DNA of 64,000 nucleotides, taken from Sphingopyxis sp. (GTDB taxonomy: Bacteria > Pseudomonadota > Alphaproteobacteria > Sphingomonadales > Sphingomonadaceae). Positions 24,657 through 33,002 of this stretch are shown here, in pieces. Location: positions 28,183 through 92,182 of the forward strand of contig JAGHZY010000014.1 of the NCBI GenBank assembly GCA_017745175.1. The letters are read 5' to 3'. The position numbers and the translations under genes are program-made. Every line of letters starts with the position of its first letter. The first letter of the stretch is position 1. The notes under the pieces are model-generated. The model searched no databases. It was not told the DNA's origin and saw only the letters and a program-made list of their open reading frames with translations.

Positions 24657-25115
24657 TCAGACGAAAAACTGGCTGATCCATTCGGCAATCAGGGCAGGCT
24701 TTTCCTCGCCCTCGATCTCGATCGTCACTTCATTGGTCTGCTGCCACTGGCCGGGGCGCTTCTCGTCGAGTTCGAGCAGCTTTACATGGCTGCGCACGCG
24801 CTTGCCCGAGCGGACGGGAGCGAGGAAGCGGACCTTGTTGCCGCCGTAGTTGACGCCCATCTTGACGCCCGCGATGCGGGGGCCGTCGGTCTTTGCGCCG
24901 AGCATCGGGATCAGCGACAGTGTCAGAAAGCCGTGCGCGATCGTGCCGCCGAAGGGCGTGAGCTTCGCCTTTTCCTCGTCGATATGGATGAACTGATGGT
25001 CACCGGTTGCATCGGCGAACTTGTTGATCATGTCCTGATCGACGAGCACCCATTCGGAGGTGCCGATATTCTGCCCGACCTTGGTCTGCAGTTCCTGCGG
25101 CGTGATGGTGGCCAT
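24657..25115 (-). CDS. MaoC family enoyl-CoA hydratase
   Basis: The 152-residue hotdog-fold protein carries the hydratase 2 motif: FADATGDHQFIHIDEEKAKLTPFGGTIAHGFLTLSLIPML, with catalytic Asp and His in the DHQFIH region. Such proteins hydrate trans-2-enoyl-CoA. Its neighbour is a thiolase 65 bases downstream, consistent with beta-oxidation. GAGGGG lies upstream of ATG 25115. Confidence 0.93.
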   Translation of the reverse strand: MATITPQELQTKVGQNIGTSEWVLVDQDMINKFADATGDHQFIHIDEEKAKLTPFGGTIAHGFLTLSLIPMLGAKTDGPRIAGVKMGVNYGGNKVRFLAPVRSGKRVRSHVKLLELDEKRPGQWQQTNEVTIEIEGEEKPALIAEWISQFFV

Positions 25116-25209
25116 GTTTCATCCCCTCAATTGCTGGTTCGGGGCGCGTTCTAGGCCGCTCTTGCCGCGTTGCACAAGAGCCAAGCCCTGCGCCCGCGGC
25201 GCCGTAGCG

Positions 25210-26415
25210 TCAGCCGGGCTTCGCTGTCTTCACCGCCGCCGCTCCCGGCTTCGGAGACTCGGAATAGGGCATGATCATCGTCCCGTCGGGCGCCGCGGTA
25301 AAGGTGGTCTGGGTCGGATAGGCGAACCCGTACCCGGCCTTCGCCATCGCTTCGAACAGACGGATGCCGATATCGGTGCGCGCCGCGGCGACGACGTCGA
25401 ATTCGTCGCTGAACACGTCGAAGAGCAGTTCGAAATCGAGGCTCGACGGCCCGAAGGTCAGAAAGCTCGAGCGGATGAATTCCTGGCCGCCGGCGATAAC
25501 CTGTTCCTCGAGCAGCGCGGGAAGGTCGCGAAGCATTTCGGGGGTCGTCTGATAGATCACGCCGATCCTGAAGGTGATGCGGCGGCGGTGGAGATGCGCG
25601 AAATTGGTGATCTCCTTGCTCAGCAGATTGGTGTTCGAGATGACGAGCAGTTCGCCATTGAGCGAGCGCAATCTTGTGCTTTTCAGTCCGATGCGCTCGA
25701 CCGTCGCGGTGCTCGTGTCATATTTGATCGTCTCGCCGACGCGGAACGGCCGGTCGAAGATGATCGACAGCGAGGCGAAGAGGTCCGAGAAAATGCCCTG
25801 CGCGGCGAGGCCGATCGCGATGCCGCCAATGCCGAGACCGGCGATCAGGCCGGTGACGTTCACCCCCATATTGTCGAGGATGACGATCGCGGCGATCGCG
25901 AACAGCGCGACGCTGATCAGCAGGCGAATGATGCCCATCGCATTGCTGAGCGTCTCGTTGTTGCCTTCGGCGGCGCGGCGCTGGATCAATCCGAGCACGA
26001 TCTCGCGCGCCCAGATCGCGACCTGCAGCACGACCGCGACGGTGAAGACGAACTGGATGATCTGCATGATCACCGCGGGCGGCTGCGCATAGCCCGCGAC
26101 CATGCGGATCGCGATGATCGCGAGGACGCCGGACCGCGTCTTGTGGATCACCTGCCCGGCGATATGCGTCAGCGTCATCTCGCCCTCGGCTCGCCGGGCA
26201 TGTTTGAGTGCGAAGGTGCGGACCATCGACAACAGGAAATAGATGGCGAGGCCGAGACCGATCGCGATGCCGATCTGCAGCCAGTGGCTGTTCACCCATG
26301 CGACGCTCAGATCCCAGTAGCGTTGCAGGTCGTCAAGCGGGTTGGGCGCAGCGGCTCTTGCGGGCGCGGCTTTCGGGGCGGCGGATGTGGCGGCGGCAAG
26401 CAGGGAGAAAGTCAT
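25210..26415 (-). CDS. Small-conductance mechanosensitive channel (MscS family)
   Basis: The 401-residue protein has an Ala/Pro-rich N-terminus, four or five membrane helices, and the MscS pore helix GVNVTGLIAGLGIGGIAIGLAAQGIFSDLFASLSIIFDRPF. The beta domain follows (GETIKYDTSTATVERIGLKSTRLRSLNGELLVISN) and an alpha/beta cage (RITFRIGVIYQT). It opens on membrane tension to release solutes. The C-terminus is Lys/Pro-rich. It lies 30 bases downstream of the topoisomerase gene. Confidence 0.94.
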   Translation of the reverse strand: MTFSLLAAATSAAPKAAPARAAAPNPLDDLQRYWDLSVAWVNSHWLQIGIAIGLGLAIYFLLSMVRTFALKHARRAEGEMTLTHIAGQVIHKTRSGVLAIIAIRMVAGYAQPPAVIMQIIQFVFTVAVVLQVAIWAREIVLGLIQRRAAEGNNETLSNAMGIIRLLISVALFAIAAIVILDNMGVNVTGLIAGLGIGGIAIGLAAQGIFSDLFASLSIIFDRPFRVGETIKYDTSTATVERIGLKSTRLRSLNGELLVISNTNLLSKEITNFAHLHRRRITFRIGVIYQTTPEMLRDLPALLEEQVIAGGQEFIRSSFLTFGPSSLDFELLFDVFSDEFDVVAAARTDIGIRLFEAMAKAGYGFAYPTQTTFTAAPDGTMIMPYSESPKPGAAAVKTAKPG

Positions 26416-26445
26416 GCGGGAGTCCTTGGGGGTCCTCTGGTCGGA

Positions 26446-27456
26446 TCAGGCGGATTGAAGCAAGTCCGCGGCCGCGGGTGCCTGTTCCAGATAGGCCAAA
26501 AATCCGCGTTCGTAACGCGAAAGATAGCGCGTTGCGCGGGGCAGGGGGCCGGATGCGGCGGCAAGGTCGCCCCGTTCCTGAACCGCGGCGAGCATCGCGG
26601 GGTGTACATAAGCCTTGCGCGCGATGGCGGGCGTGTTGCCGAGCCGATCGGCGACATGTTCGAGCATCGCCTTCAGCGTCGGCGGATCGGGCGTATCGTA
26701 GAGAAAGGCAAAGGCCTCGACGCTGGCGGTCCATGTCCGGAAATGCCTGGCGCTGAATTCGTCGCCCATCGCCTCGCGGATATAGGCGTTCACATCGTCG
26801 GACGCGACGGCGTACAGGTTTCCGTCGTCCTCATATTGGAAGAGTTTCTGGCCGGGCAGATCCTGCAGCCGCCGGACCAGCGTCGTCAGGCTGCGGTCGC
26901 TGATCGTGACCTCGCGCTTCGCACCGCCCTTGGCGACGTAGCTGAGGCGGAGTGTCTTGCCCGACAGTTTTGCGTGACGTTGGCGCAATGTCGTTGCGCC
27001 GAAGCTCCTGTTCGCCGCGACATATTGCTCGTTTCCGATACGCAGTGCCGCGAGATCGAGCAGGCGTACGACCGCCGCGACGACGCGATCGGCGCACAGG
27101 GTTCGCCGCGCAAGATCATCGGCGAGGCGCGCGCGGAGCAGCGGAAGCGCGTGGCCAAAAGCAGCGCAGCGATCATATTTGTCGGCGTCGCGCGCTATCC
27201 GGAAATCGGGGTGATAGCGATATTGCTTGCGTCCGCGCGCGTCGTATCCGGTGGCAAGGATATGACCGTTGGCTGCGGGGCAGAACCACGCATCCTGATA
27301 GGCGGGCGGCAGCGCGATCGCATTGAGCCGGTCGATCTCCTCACGATCGCGAATGATCCTGCCCTTGGCGTCGCGGTAGCGCCAGCCGGCGCCAGAGCGT
27401 TCGCGGCCGATGCCGGGCAGGCTGTCGTCGACATGGACAAGGTGCGGGGCGGGCAT
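26446..27456 (-). CDS. DNA topoisomerase IB (poxvirus-type)
   Basis: The 336-residue enzyme matches bacterial/viral type IB topoisomerases. It has an N-terminal HVDDSLPGIGRERSGAGWRYRD and LPPAYQDAWFCPAANGHILATGYDARGRKQYRYHP. The catalytic domain contains LRIGNEQY, AKLSGKTLRLSYVAKGGAKRE, SARHFRTWTASVEAF and the nucleophilic Tyr in IARKAYVHPAML. It relaxes supercoils through a 3'-phosphotyrosyl link. Many sphingomonads carry one copy. It is probably cotranscribed with the MscS gene. Confidence 0.95.
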   Translation of the reverse strand: MPAPHLVHVDDSLPGIGRERSGAGWRYRDAKGRIIRDREEIDRLNAIALPPAYQDAWFCPAANGHILATGYDARGRKQYRYHPDFRIARDADKYDRCAAFGHALPLLRARLADDLARRTLCADRVVAAVVRLLDLAALRIGNEQYVAANRSFGATTLRQRHAKLSGKTLRLSYVAKGGAKREVTISDRSLTTLVRRLQDLPGQKLFQYEDDGNLYAVASDDVNAYIREAMGDEFSARHFRTWTASVEAFAFLYDTPDPPTLKAMLEHVADRLGNTPAIARKAYVHPAMLAAVQERGDLAAASGPLPRATRYLSRYERGFLAYLEQAPAAADLLQSA

Positions 27457-27513
27457 GAGGCCATAGCGCCTCGCCGCCGTCGATGGTTCCCGGCCGTAAT
27501 GTCTGTCGGTGGG

Positions 27514-28644
27514 TCAGGTCTCGCTGCGGCCGGCAGCGAAAAGCGTGCGCGGTGCTGCGCGCACGCGGTCGCCGGCGCGCTGGGCGATACGCCGGGCTGG
27601 CACTTCGAGGGCGATATGAAGCAAATGCGATGCCGCCAGCGTCAACAGGATGAAGGCCAATATCTTCGCCGGGTGGACCATCGCCGGATCGTTGACGAAG
27701 AAAAGCTTGAAGAGGATCCACAGGAAGAAGTGCGACAGATAGACGGCATAGCTGATGTCCCCCAGCCATTGTGCGATCCGGCCCGACAGCAGCGGCCGTG
27801 GCGCCGTCGAGGCCTGCAGTGCTAGGATGACGATACTTGCCATGATCAGCGGTACGGCCGCGGGCTGCGACCCTGTTACGCCGAACAACAGCGCTGCGAC
27901 TGCGGCGAGGCCGAGCGCGGTGGCATGGATGATTATCGCGCTGCGCGGCTTTTCGCGTTGCGCCGTCCACCATTGGCAAAGCAGGATGCCGATGCCGAAT
28001 TCGACGAGGCAGCGCAGCAGCCCGGTCGCGGGAATATCGTCGCCGATGCTGGCGCGGCCGGTTGCCGCGAACCACCATCCGAGACCCGCCGCCATCGCGA
28101 TGACCAGCAGCGGAAAGCTCCACGCACCGCGCGGCAGGCGCACCAGCCAGCCGCCCGTACCCGCCAGCAGCAGATAGGCCGCCCATTCGGTCGAGATCGA
28201 CCACGCCGGGTCGTTCCAGGCCAGCCGGTCGCCGAACCCCCAGTTCTGGACGAGCAGATAGTGGGCGGGAAGTTCCGCAAAGCTGTAATGCTCGCCCGGA
28301 TCGCGCCCGCTGACGATCAGCGCAGCCGCGAACAGGACCATCGCCGACAGGATCGCCATGTGAAGCGGGAAGATACGGGCAAAGCGGCGGACGATGAAAT
28401 GCGGCGCGGCGCGCACGCCCCGATCGCGAAATTCGCCGCCATAGGTCCACCAGAGGACGAAGCCCGACAGGACGAAGAACAGGTCGACCGCCAGATAGCC
28501 CTGCGCCAGCACCGCGATCGCGTGTGCGGGCAGGAAACCGGTCATCCCGCCGCGGATATGGTAGAATAATACCATCAGCGCCGCGAAACCGCGCAGGCCG
28601 GTGAGCGTCGGCAGTATCCGCCCGGGCGTGACGGCGGCGCTCAT
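27514..28644 (-). CDS. Acyltransferase 3 family (OafA/YrhL-like) membrane protein
   Basis: The 376-residue multi-span protein begins LPTLTGLRGFAALMVLFYHIRGG, with the R-G-FA..V..YH motif containing the catalytic His of acyltransferase 3. It continues QGYLAVDLFFVLSGFVL and PAWSISTEWAAYLL. Such enzymes O-acetylate surface polysaccharides. The start overlaps the stop of the ligase gene as ATGA, so it is part of the exosortase-A-associated glycan operon and probably decorates that polymer. Confidence 0.93.
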   Translation of the reverse strand: MSAAVTPGRILPTLTGLRGFAALMVLFYHIRGGMTGFLPAHAIAVLAQGYLAVDLFFVLSGFVLWWTYGGEFRDRGVRAAPHFIVRRFARIFPLHMAILSAMVLFAAALIVSGRDPGEHYSFAELPAHYLLVQNWGFGDRLAWNDPAWSISTEWAAYLLLAGTGGWLVRLPRGAWSFPLLVIAMAAGLGWWFAATGRASIGDDIPATGLLRCLVEFGIGILLCQWWTAQREKPRSAIIIHATALGLAAVAALLFGVTGSQPAAVPLIMASIVILALQASTAPRPLLSGRIAQWLGDISYAVYLSHFFLWILFKLFFVNDPAMVHPAKILAFILLTLAASHLLHIALEVPARRIAQRAGDRVRAAPRTLFAAGRSET

Positions 28645-29975
28645 GCGGCGATCGTCCGGGCGGTCAGGGGGCGCCAGCCCGCTTCCTGCTCGCGGCGGCG
28701 GCAATAGGTCGTCAGCCCGATCTCGAGCGCGAGCATCATATAGATGAAGGGCTGAAAGGCGATCGCGACGAACAGCGACCCGACCAGATAGACGATATGC
28801 CCGTGCTGCAGCGCGGTCGCCAGCGGCGCGATCCATTGCTCTTCGCCGCGCCGCGTTTTCAGATAGCGTCGCCGGACGCGCTCCATCCGGAACAGCCCAG
28901 CGAAATGGAGAAGCAGCCACATCGCCGTGCCCGGGTAGCCCTGCTCGCCCAGCATCTCGAAATAGCTCGAGTGATAGGCGCGCGATTCCTCTTCATAGAC
29001 GCTCGCCGTCTCTTCGGGGCTGCTCGCTTCCTTCTCGACGCGGACGCGGTTCTGCAGATAGGCGTTGAAGCCGCCGCCGAACGGATGATCCTTGGCATAT
29101 TCCCACGTCCACGCCCACACCGCGACGCGCGTCGAGGCCGACTGGTCGGACTTGTAGCCGCGGATCGTTTCCATGCGTTCGGTATAGCTTTGGGGCAGGA
29201 AGGGGATGGCCGCGGCGGCGAGCAGCCCGGCGCCGGCGATATAGAGCAGGCGATGCTTGACCGCGCGCAGCGACAGCAGGCCCAGCACGACGAGACAGAC
29301 GAGCCCCGTGCGCGCCTGTGTCCCAACGGGCAGCAGCGCGCAAGCGAAGACCAGCGCGAAGCAGAAGAGCGAGACCATCCAGTCGGGGGGGAAGATTGTC
29401 CCGTGACGGCGATACCAGAGGATCAGCGGGATGATCGATATGGCGACGCACGACATGGTGCTGCCCTCGTACAATCCGTAATTTTCCGAGAGCAGCAACT
29501 GAAGCGCACCATAGCCCCCGCCGCCTGCCGCGGTCTTGATACCCCCCGCGATCGCGATCGCCGCCGCCGAGAGCAGCAGCATCAGCGCCAGTGCCTCGAT
29601 CCGCAGCTTGGTCCGCAGCGTCAGCGGCAGGAAGATGGCCCAGATCAGCGCCTTCCACACCCAGCTCCACTTGTCCGCTGCCTCGACGGGAAAGTCGGCA
29701 TAGATGGTCGTCATCCAGCAATAGACAAGCAGGAGGACGAGCAGGGTCTGCCGTCCCGACCAGCGCGTGTCCTTCTTGTCGTCGGCCGCGAGCCAGCCGG
29801 CGATCGCGAGTCCGAAGACGATCAGCGAGATCGGGATCGAATTGATCAGGAAATAGCTGAGCCGCTGCGGCGCGACGACGTCGATGTAGCAAAAGCACAG
29901 CACGAACAGGAACGGTTTCCGGAAACCGATCCCGATGAAGGCAAAGAGAAAGGCGACAAAGGCGATGTCACGCAT
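28641..29975 (-). CDS. O-glycosylation ligase, exosortase A-associated (Wzy-like)
   Basis: The 444-residue polytopic protein resembles the O-antigen ligase/polymerase-type family TIGR03097 found with exosortase A. It opens MRDIAFVAFLFAFIGIGFRKPFLFVLCFCYIDVVAPQRLSY, has the periplasmic YGLYEGSTMSCVAISIIPLILWYRRHG block, RTGLVCLVVLGLL and DHPFGGGFNAYLQNRV, and the AYHSSYFEMLGEQGYPGTAMWLLL block with the family His. It links or polymerises glycans on the periplasmic face. Flanking genes fit. Confidence 0.88.
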   Translation of the reverse strand: MRDIAFVAFLFAFIGIGFRKPFLFVLCFCYIDVVAPQRLSYFLINSIPISLIVFGLAIAGWLAADDKKDTRWSGRQTLLVLLLVYCWMTTIYADFPVEAADKWSWVWKALIWAIFLPLTLRTKLRIEALALMLLLSAAAIAIAGGIKTAAGGGGYGALQLLLSENYGLYEGSTMSCVAISIIPLILWYRRHGTIFPPDWMVSLFCFALVFACALLPVGTQARTGLVCLVVLGLLSLRAVKHRLLYIAGAGLLAAAAIPFLPQSYTERMETIRGYKSDQSASTRVAVWAWTWEYAKDHPFGGGFNAYLQNRVRVEKEASSPEETASVYEEESRAYHSSYFEMLGEQGYPGTAMWLLLHFAGLFRMERVRRRYLKTRRGEEQWIAPLATALQHGHIVYLVGSLFVAIAFQPFIYMMLALEIGLTTYCRRREQEAGWRPLTARTIAA

Positions 29976-30132
29976 CGACGCGGCCGTGCTCTTCAGGATG
30001 TTCGGCATCGCGGCGCTGCTGCCACAGCATGCGCGGGCTGACCTCGCGGTCGAGATCGTCGCGGTGGAGCAGGCGCCAGAGTGCAATCGCCATCAAGACG
30101 TGCGTCAGGACAATGGAAAAATTGTCGACCAT
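29968..30132 (-). CDS. Small membrane-associated protein upstream of the ligase
   Basis: The reading frame of 54 residues begins MVDNFSIVLTHVLMAIALWRLLHRDDL and ends EHPEEHGRVDA. Its N-terminal half is a single hydrophobic helix ending in basic residues; the rest is charged and polar. GGAG lies 5 bases upstream, and the last 8 bases overlap the start of the ligase gene, suggesting translational coupling. I do not recognise a named family. Similar short proteins precede the exosortase-associated ligase in relatives, from memory only. Confidence 0.6.
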   Translation of the reverse strand: MVDNFSIVLTHVLMAIALWRLLHRDDLDREVSPRMLWQQRRDAEHPEEHGRVDA

Positions 30133-30178
30133 GTCCGCTCCGCTACGCGATCGGGGTTGACGCCGCGTTAAGGCTTGT

Positions 30179-31402
30179 ATGTCAGTGCACTGGCCCATGA
30201 CACGCATCCTGCACGTCCTCGATCATAGCCTGCCCGCGCACAGCGGCTACACCTTTCGCACGCGCGCGCTGATGAAGGCGCAGGTGGCGAAGGGATGGGA
30301 GGTCGCGGGCGTCACCGGCGTGCGGCATCCCGAGCCCGGCCCTGACGGCGAGACCGTCGACGGGCTGACCTTTTACCGCACGCCGCTGATCGCGCCAGCG
30401 CGCGCGCCGATCCGCGAATGGCGCGAGATCGGGGCGCTGGCCAAGCGCGTCGAGGCGCTGGCGCGCGAATGGAAACCCGATGTGCTGCATGCACACTCGC
30501 CCGTGCTCGACGGGCTCGCGGCGCTGCGCGTCGGCAAGAAACTCGGCATCCCGGTCATTTATGAAATCCGCGCCTTTTGGGAGGATGCGTCGGTGGGCAA
30601 TGGCACCGGGCGCGAGGGCAGTTTGCGATACTGGCTGACCAAGCAGCTCGAAACCCATGCGGTGAAATCGGCCGACGCGGTCGCGGTGATCTGCGAAGGA
30701 TTGCGCGGCGATTTGATCGCGCGCGGCATCGACGCGGACAAAATCACCGTATCGCCTAACGGCGTCGACCTCGAATTGTTCGGCGATCCGACCCCGCGCG
30801 ACGATGCGCTTGCCGACACGCTGGGCCTCGCCGCCGACGACGCGGTAATCGGCTATATCGGCAGTTTCTACGATTATGAGGGGATCGACGATCTGATCGC
30901 CGCAATACCCGCGCTGGTCGCGGCGCAGCCGAGGGCGCGGCTGCTGCTCGTCGGCGGCGGGCCGATGGAGATGGCGCTGAAGGCGCAGGCTGCGGCATCA
31001 CCCGCCGCGGCGCATATCCATTTTGTCGGCCGCGTGCCGCATCAGGAGGTCGAGCGTTATTATTCGCTGATCGATATCCTTGCCTATCCGCGCAAGAAAA
31101 TGCGGCTGACCGACCTTGTCACGCCGCTGAAGCCGCTCGAGGCGATGGCGCAGGGCAAGCTGGTGGCGGCGTCGGATGTCGGCGGTCACCGCGAGCTGAT
31201 CGAGGATGGTGTGACGGGAACGCTGTTCGCGCCCGACCACCCCCGCGCGATCGCGGATGCCCTCGCCAAATTGCTGGAAAATCGGGATATGTGGGCCGAA
31301 CGCCGGCGCGTCGCACGTATTTTTGTCGAAACCCATCGTAACTGGTCATCAAACATTTTACGTTACGAGCCGGTTTACCAGCAATTGCTGCGCGGAGCCT
31401 GA
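30179..31402 (+). CDS. TIGR04063-type exosortase A-associated glycosyltransferase
   Basis: The roughly 407-residue GT4-family enzyme opens MTRILHVLDHSLPAHSGYTFRTRALMKAQ after a short leader. It has HAHSPVLDGLAALRVGKKLGIPVIYEIRAFWEDASVGNGTGREGS, VSPNGVDLELF, the nucleotide-sugar loop GYIGSFYDYEGIDDLI, and PLKPLEAMAQGKLVAASDVGGHRELIEDG with the E-x7-E motif. These features define the family linked to exosortase A exopolysaccharide. TAAGG is 6 bases from ATG 30179; ATG 30197 is the family start and an alternative. Confidence 0.92.
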   Translation: MSVHWPMTRILHVLDHSLPAHSGYTFRTRALMKAQVAKGWEVAGVTGVRHPEPGPDGETVDGLTFYRTPLIAPARAPIREWREIGALAKRVEALAREWKPDVLHAHSPVLDGLAALRVGKKLGIPVIYEIRAFWEDASVGNGTGREGSLRYWLTKQLETHAVKSADAVAVICEGLRGDLIARGIDADKITVSPNGVDLELFGDPTPRDDALADTLGLAADDAVIGYIGSFYDYEGIDDLIAAIPALVAAQPRARLLLVGGGPMEMALKAQAAASPAAAHIHFVGRVPHQEVERYYSLIDILAYPRKKMRLTDLVTPLKPLEAMAQGKLVAASDVGGHRELIEDGVTGTLFAPDHPRAIADALAKLLENRDMWAERRRVARIFVETHRNWSSNILRYEPVYQQLLRGA

Positions 31403-31459
31403 CCGTCGCAGTTCGACAGACGACTTGGCGGCCTGGCAAGCCGGTGGATTTGGGACGAT

Positions 31460-32284
31460 ATGGAAGAGACCAGCGAAAACCGGGGCAACGGGATGGCGAT
31501 TGCGTTGCTGCGCGCGCTTCGGCCTGCGATTCCGGCGGTAATCGGGGCCGCGGCTCTGACCTTTCTGTTCGCCGCCGTGATGCCCTTTTCGTGGGTCTCG
31601 GCGATCAGCTGGAATCTCTATCTCGATCGCCTGTCGGACCTGTTCGTGCCGCCCGTGGGCAATGGCGGGCGGTTGGCGCTGGCGCTCGGCATGTCGGCCG
31701 TCGCTGCGGTCATCGCCGGCCTTGTCGCGTTGCTGATCACAAAGCCCGAGGCGGCGGGCCTCGCGTCGCTGCGCAATCCGTTTCGTCGCACTTCGGTCGC
31801 GGCCGACGATGGTGACGAACCCGTTCTGACGCGCCGCCGCGCCGACCTGCATCCCGATGATCCGCCGCGTCCGCCGATCCGTGCGGGCCGCGACCTGCCC
31901 GCGGGCGGGTTGGGCCCGGTCGAAACGGGCGGACGTTACGAACCCGGGCTTGCTCAATGGCCCGGCGAAGCGGGTGCGCCGGACGAGGAAGAGTTCATCC
32001 TTGCCGATCTCGCTCCCGAGGAGGAGTTCGACGGCGATGCGCCCTGGCTGCAGCCCGCCGAGATGACCGCGCCCCCGCCGATGCCTGACCCGGCCGACAA
32101 GTCGCTCGGCGCCATGGTCGCGCGTTTCGAAGCCGGGTTGACGCGGCGCCGGCAGGAGTCGGTCGCCACGGCGGCGATTCCCGTGGTGCAGGCCGAGGTG
32201 ATCGAGGATGAGCCCGAAGTCGATTTCGCGCTCGAAGCCGCGCTCGGGACTCTGCAGCGGATGACACGCCAGTCGGTCGGCTAA
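31460..32284 (+). CDS. Membrane protein of unknown function
   Basis: The 274-residue product has two N-terminal membrane helices (about 24-45 and 73-93) joined by a loop with SWVSAISWNLYLDRLSDLFVPP. An acidic, Pro-rich cytoplasmic or periplasmic tail follows (RRRADLHPDDPPRPPIRAGRDLP, EEEFILADLAPEEEFDGDAPWL), and a helical C-terminus (SLGAMVARFEAGLTRRRQE). It looks like a conserved sphingomonad protein. No family is recognised. It ends convergent with and overlapping the next minus-strand gene by 4 bases. Confidence 0.75.
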   Translation: MEETSENRGNGMAIALLRALRPAIPAVIGAAALTFLFAAVMPFSWVSAISWNLYLDRLSDLFVPPVGNGGRLALALGMSAVAAVIAGLVALLITKPEAAGLASLRNPFRRTSVAADDGDEPVLTRRRADLHPDDPPRPPIRAGRDLPAGGLGPVETGGRYEPGLAQWPGEAGAPDEEEFILADLAPEEEFDGDAPWLQPAEMTAPPPMPDPADKSLGAMVARFEAGLTRRRQESVATAAIPVVQAEVIEDEPEVDFALEAALGTLQRMTRQSVG

Positions 32285-32607
32285 TCCTCGACGGTCAATA
32301 TTTCGATCCGGATCGAGTCCTCGCCGGCTCCGCACTCGACCACGATATCGGCTACGATATGGCCGGGGAGCGTCCACTCGGTCGCGTTCAGCCGGTCGTG
32401 CAGCGCACGGCGCATCGCTTCGCTTTCCCCGGTTGCGAGCGTGCACGGGAATATGTGCCGCGCGCCCACAAAACTCGCACTCGCCCACGGACGAAAGGTC
32501 GAAGCGCCCGCCGCGAGGCCGAGGGGCAGTTCGCGAAGCAGAAGATGGCGCAGCCGGCGATGCGGACAGCCCGGGCGCGGGGGCAAGGCAGGGGACCAGC
32601 GCATCAT
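32281..32607 (-). CDS. Conserved small protein, coupled to an HTH-like gene
   Basis: The 108-residue product starts MMRWSPALPPRPGCPHRRLRHLLLRELPLGLAAGASTF. It then has FVGARHIFPCTLATGESEAMRRALHDRLNATEWTLPGHIVADIVVE and ends DSIRIEILTVED. The second half looks folded (alpha/beta). The start overlaps the upstream gene stop as ATGA. No family is recognised. Its pairing with a gene divergent from an S24 regulator suggests shared regulation. Confidence 0.65.
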   Translation of the reverse strand: MMRWSPALPPRPGCPHRRLRHLLLRELPLGLAAGASTFRPWASASFVGARHIFPCTLATGESEAMRRALHDRLNATEWTLPGHIVADIVVECGAGEDSIRIEILTVED

Positions 32608-32867
32608 GGCCGCACCCCGGCGCCGAGCGCGCGCATGGCTCTGGTTCGCCGGTCGCCTCGCGGCACAACGCGGCCCGAATGGCGATCGGCACGCCATTTG
32701 TTCATGAAATGTTCTACTCGACATATCAGCTCGCGGCCCGGTTCGCGGCCGCCGCGCAGGTCGCTGACGAGGCGCGGATCGCGCACGGCGGCGCGGCCGA
32801 ACACGCTCGGCGGCATCGCCGATTCCTTCAGGAAGGCCTCGATCCTCTGCAACAGGCTACGCTCCAT
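32604..32867 (-). CDS. Putative small DNA-binding (HTH-like) protein
   Basis: The 87-residue product opens MERSLLQRIEAFLKESAMPPSVFGRAAVRDPRLVSDLRGGREPGREL. This resembles a lambda-repressor-like helix-turn-helix with SVFGRAAVRDPRLVSDLR as the putative turn and recognition helix. The C-terminus is Arg-rich. The gene diverges from the S24-peptidase regulator across a region with repeated TAGGA motifs. The family assignment is inference from pattern only. Confidence 0.6.
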   Translation of the reverse strand: MERSLLQRIEAFLKESAMPPSVFGRAAVRDPRLVSDLRGGREPGRELICRVEHFMNKWRADRHSGRVVPRGDRRTRAMRALGAGVRP

Positions 32868-32907
32868 TTTTTCCTCCCGGATCGCAAATAACCGGGCGAC
32901 TCACCCG

Positions 32908-32957
32908 ATAGGATATTTCCTATTTGAGATCCATTTTCCTACTTGTCTAGGAAAAAT
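32908..32957. promoter_or_regulatory. Operator-like dyads and direct repeats before the S24 regulator
   Basis: Two inverted repeats lie in the divergent region: ATAGGA-TATT-TCCTAT (32908-32923, perfect) and TTTTCCTA-CTTGTC-TAGGAAAA (32934-32955, perfect over 8 bases). TTTCCTA(T/C)TTG also occurs twice 19 bases apart (32916-32926 and 32935-32945). A half site ATAGGA recurs at 32976-32981. Spaced, repeated dyads next to an S24 repressor gene are typical of self-regulated phage-like or LexA-like promoters. Confidence 0.65.
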
Positions 32958-33002
32958 CCGTTTGCTAGAGACGAAATAGGAAGGACCAGCCCCAGCGACC
33001 CC

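Noticed and set aside
25060..27825. 921-residue plus-strand frame across MaoC, MscS and topoisomerase genes
   Set aside because: It is composed of charged repeats (DRRGEEVRENALRG-like) and runs antisense to three clearly recognised genes; no domain is visible.
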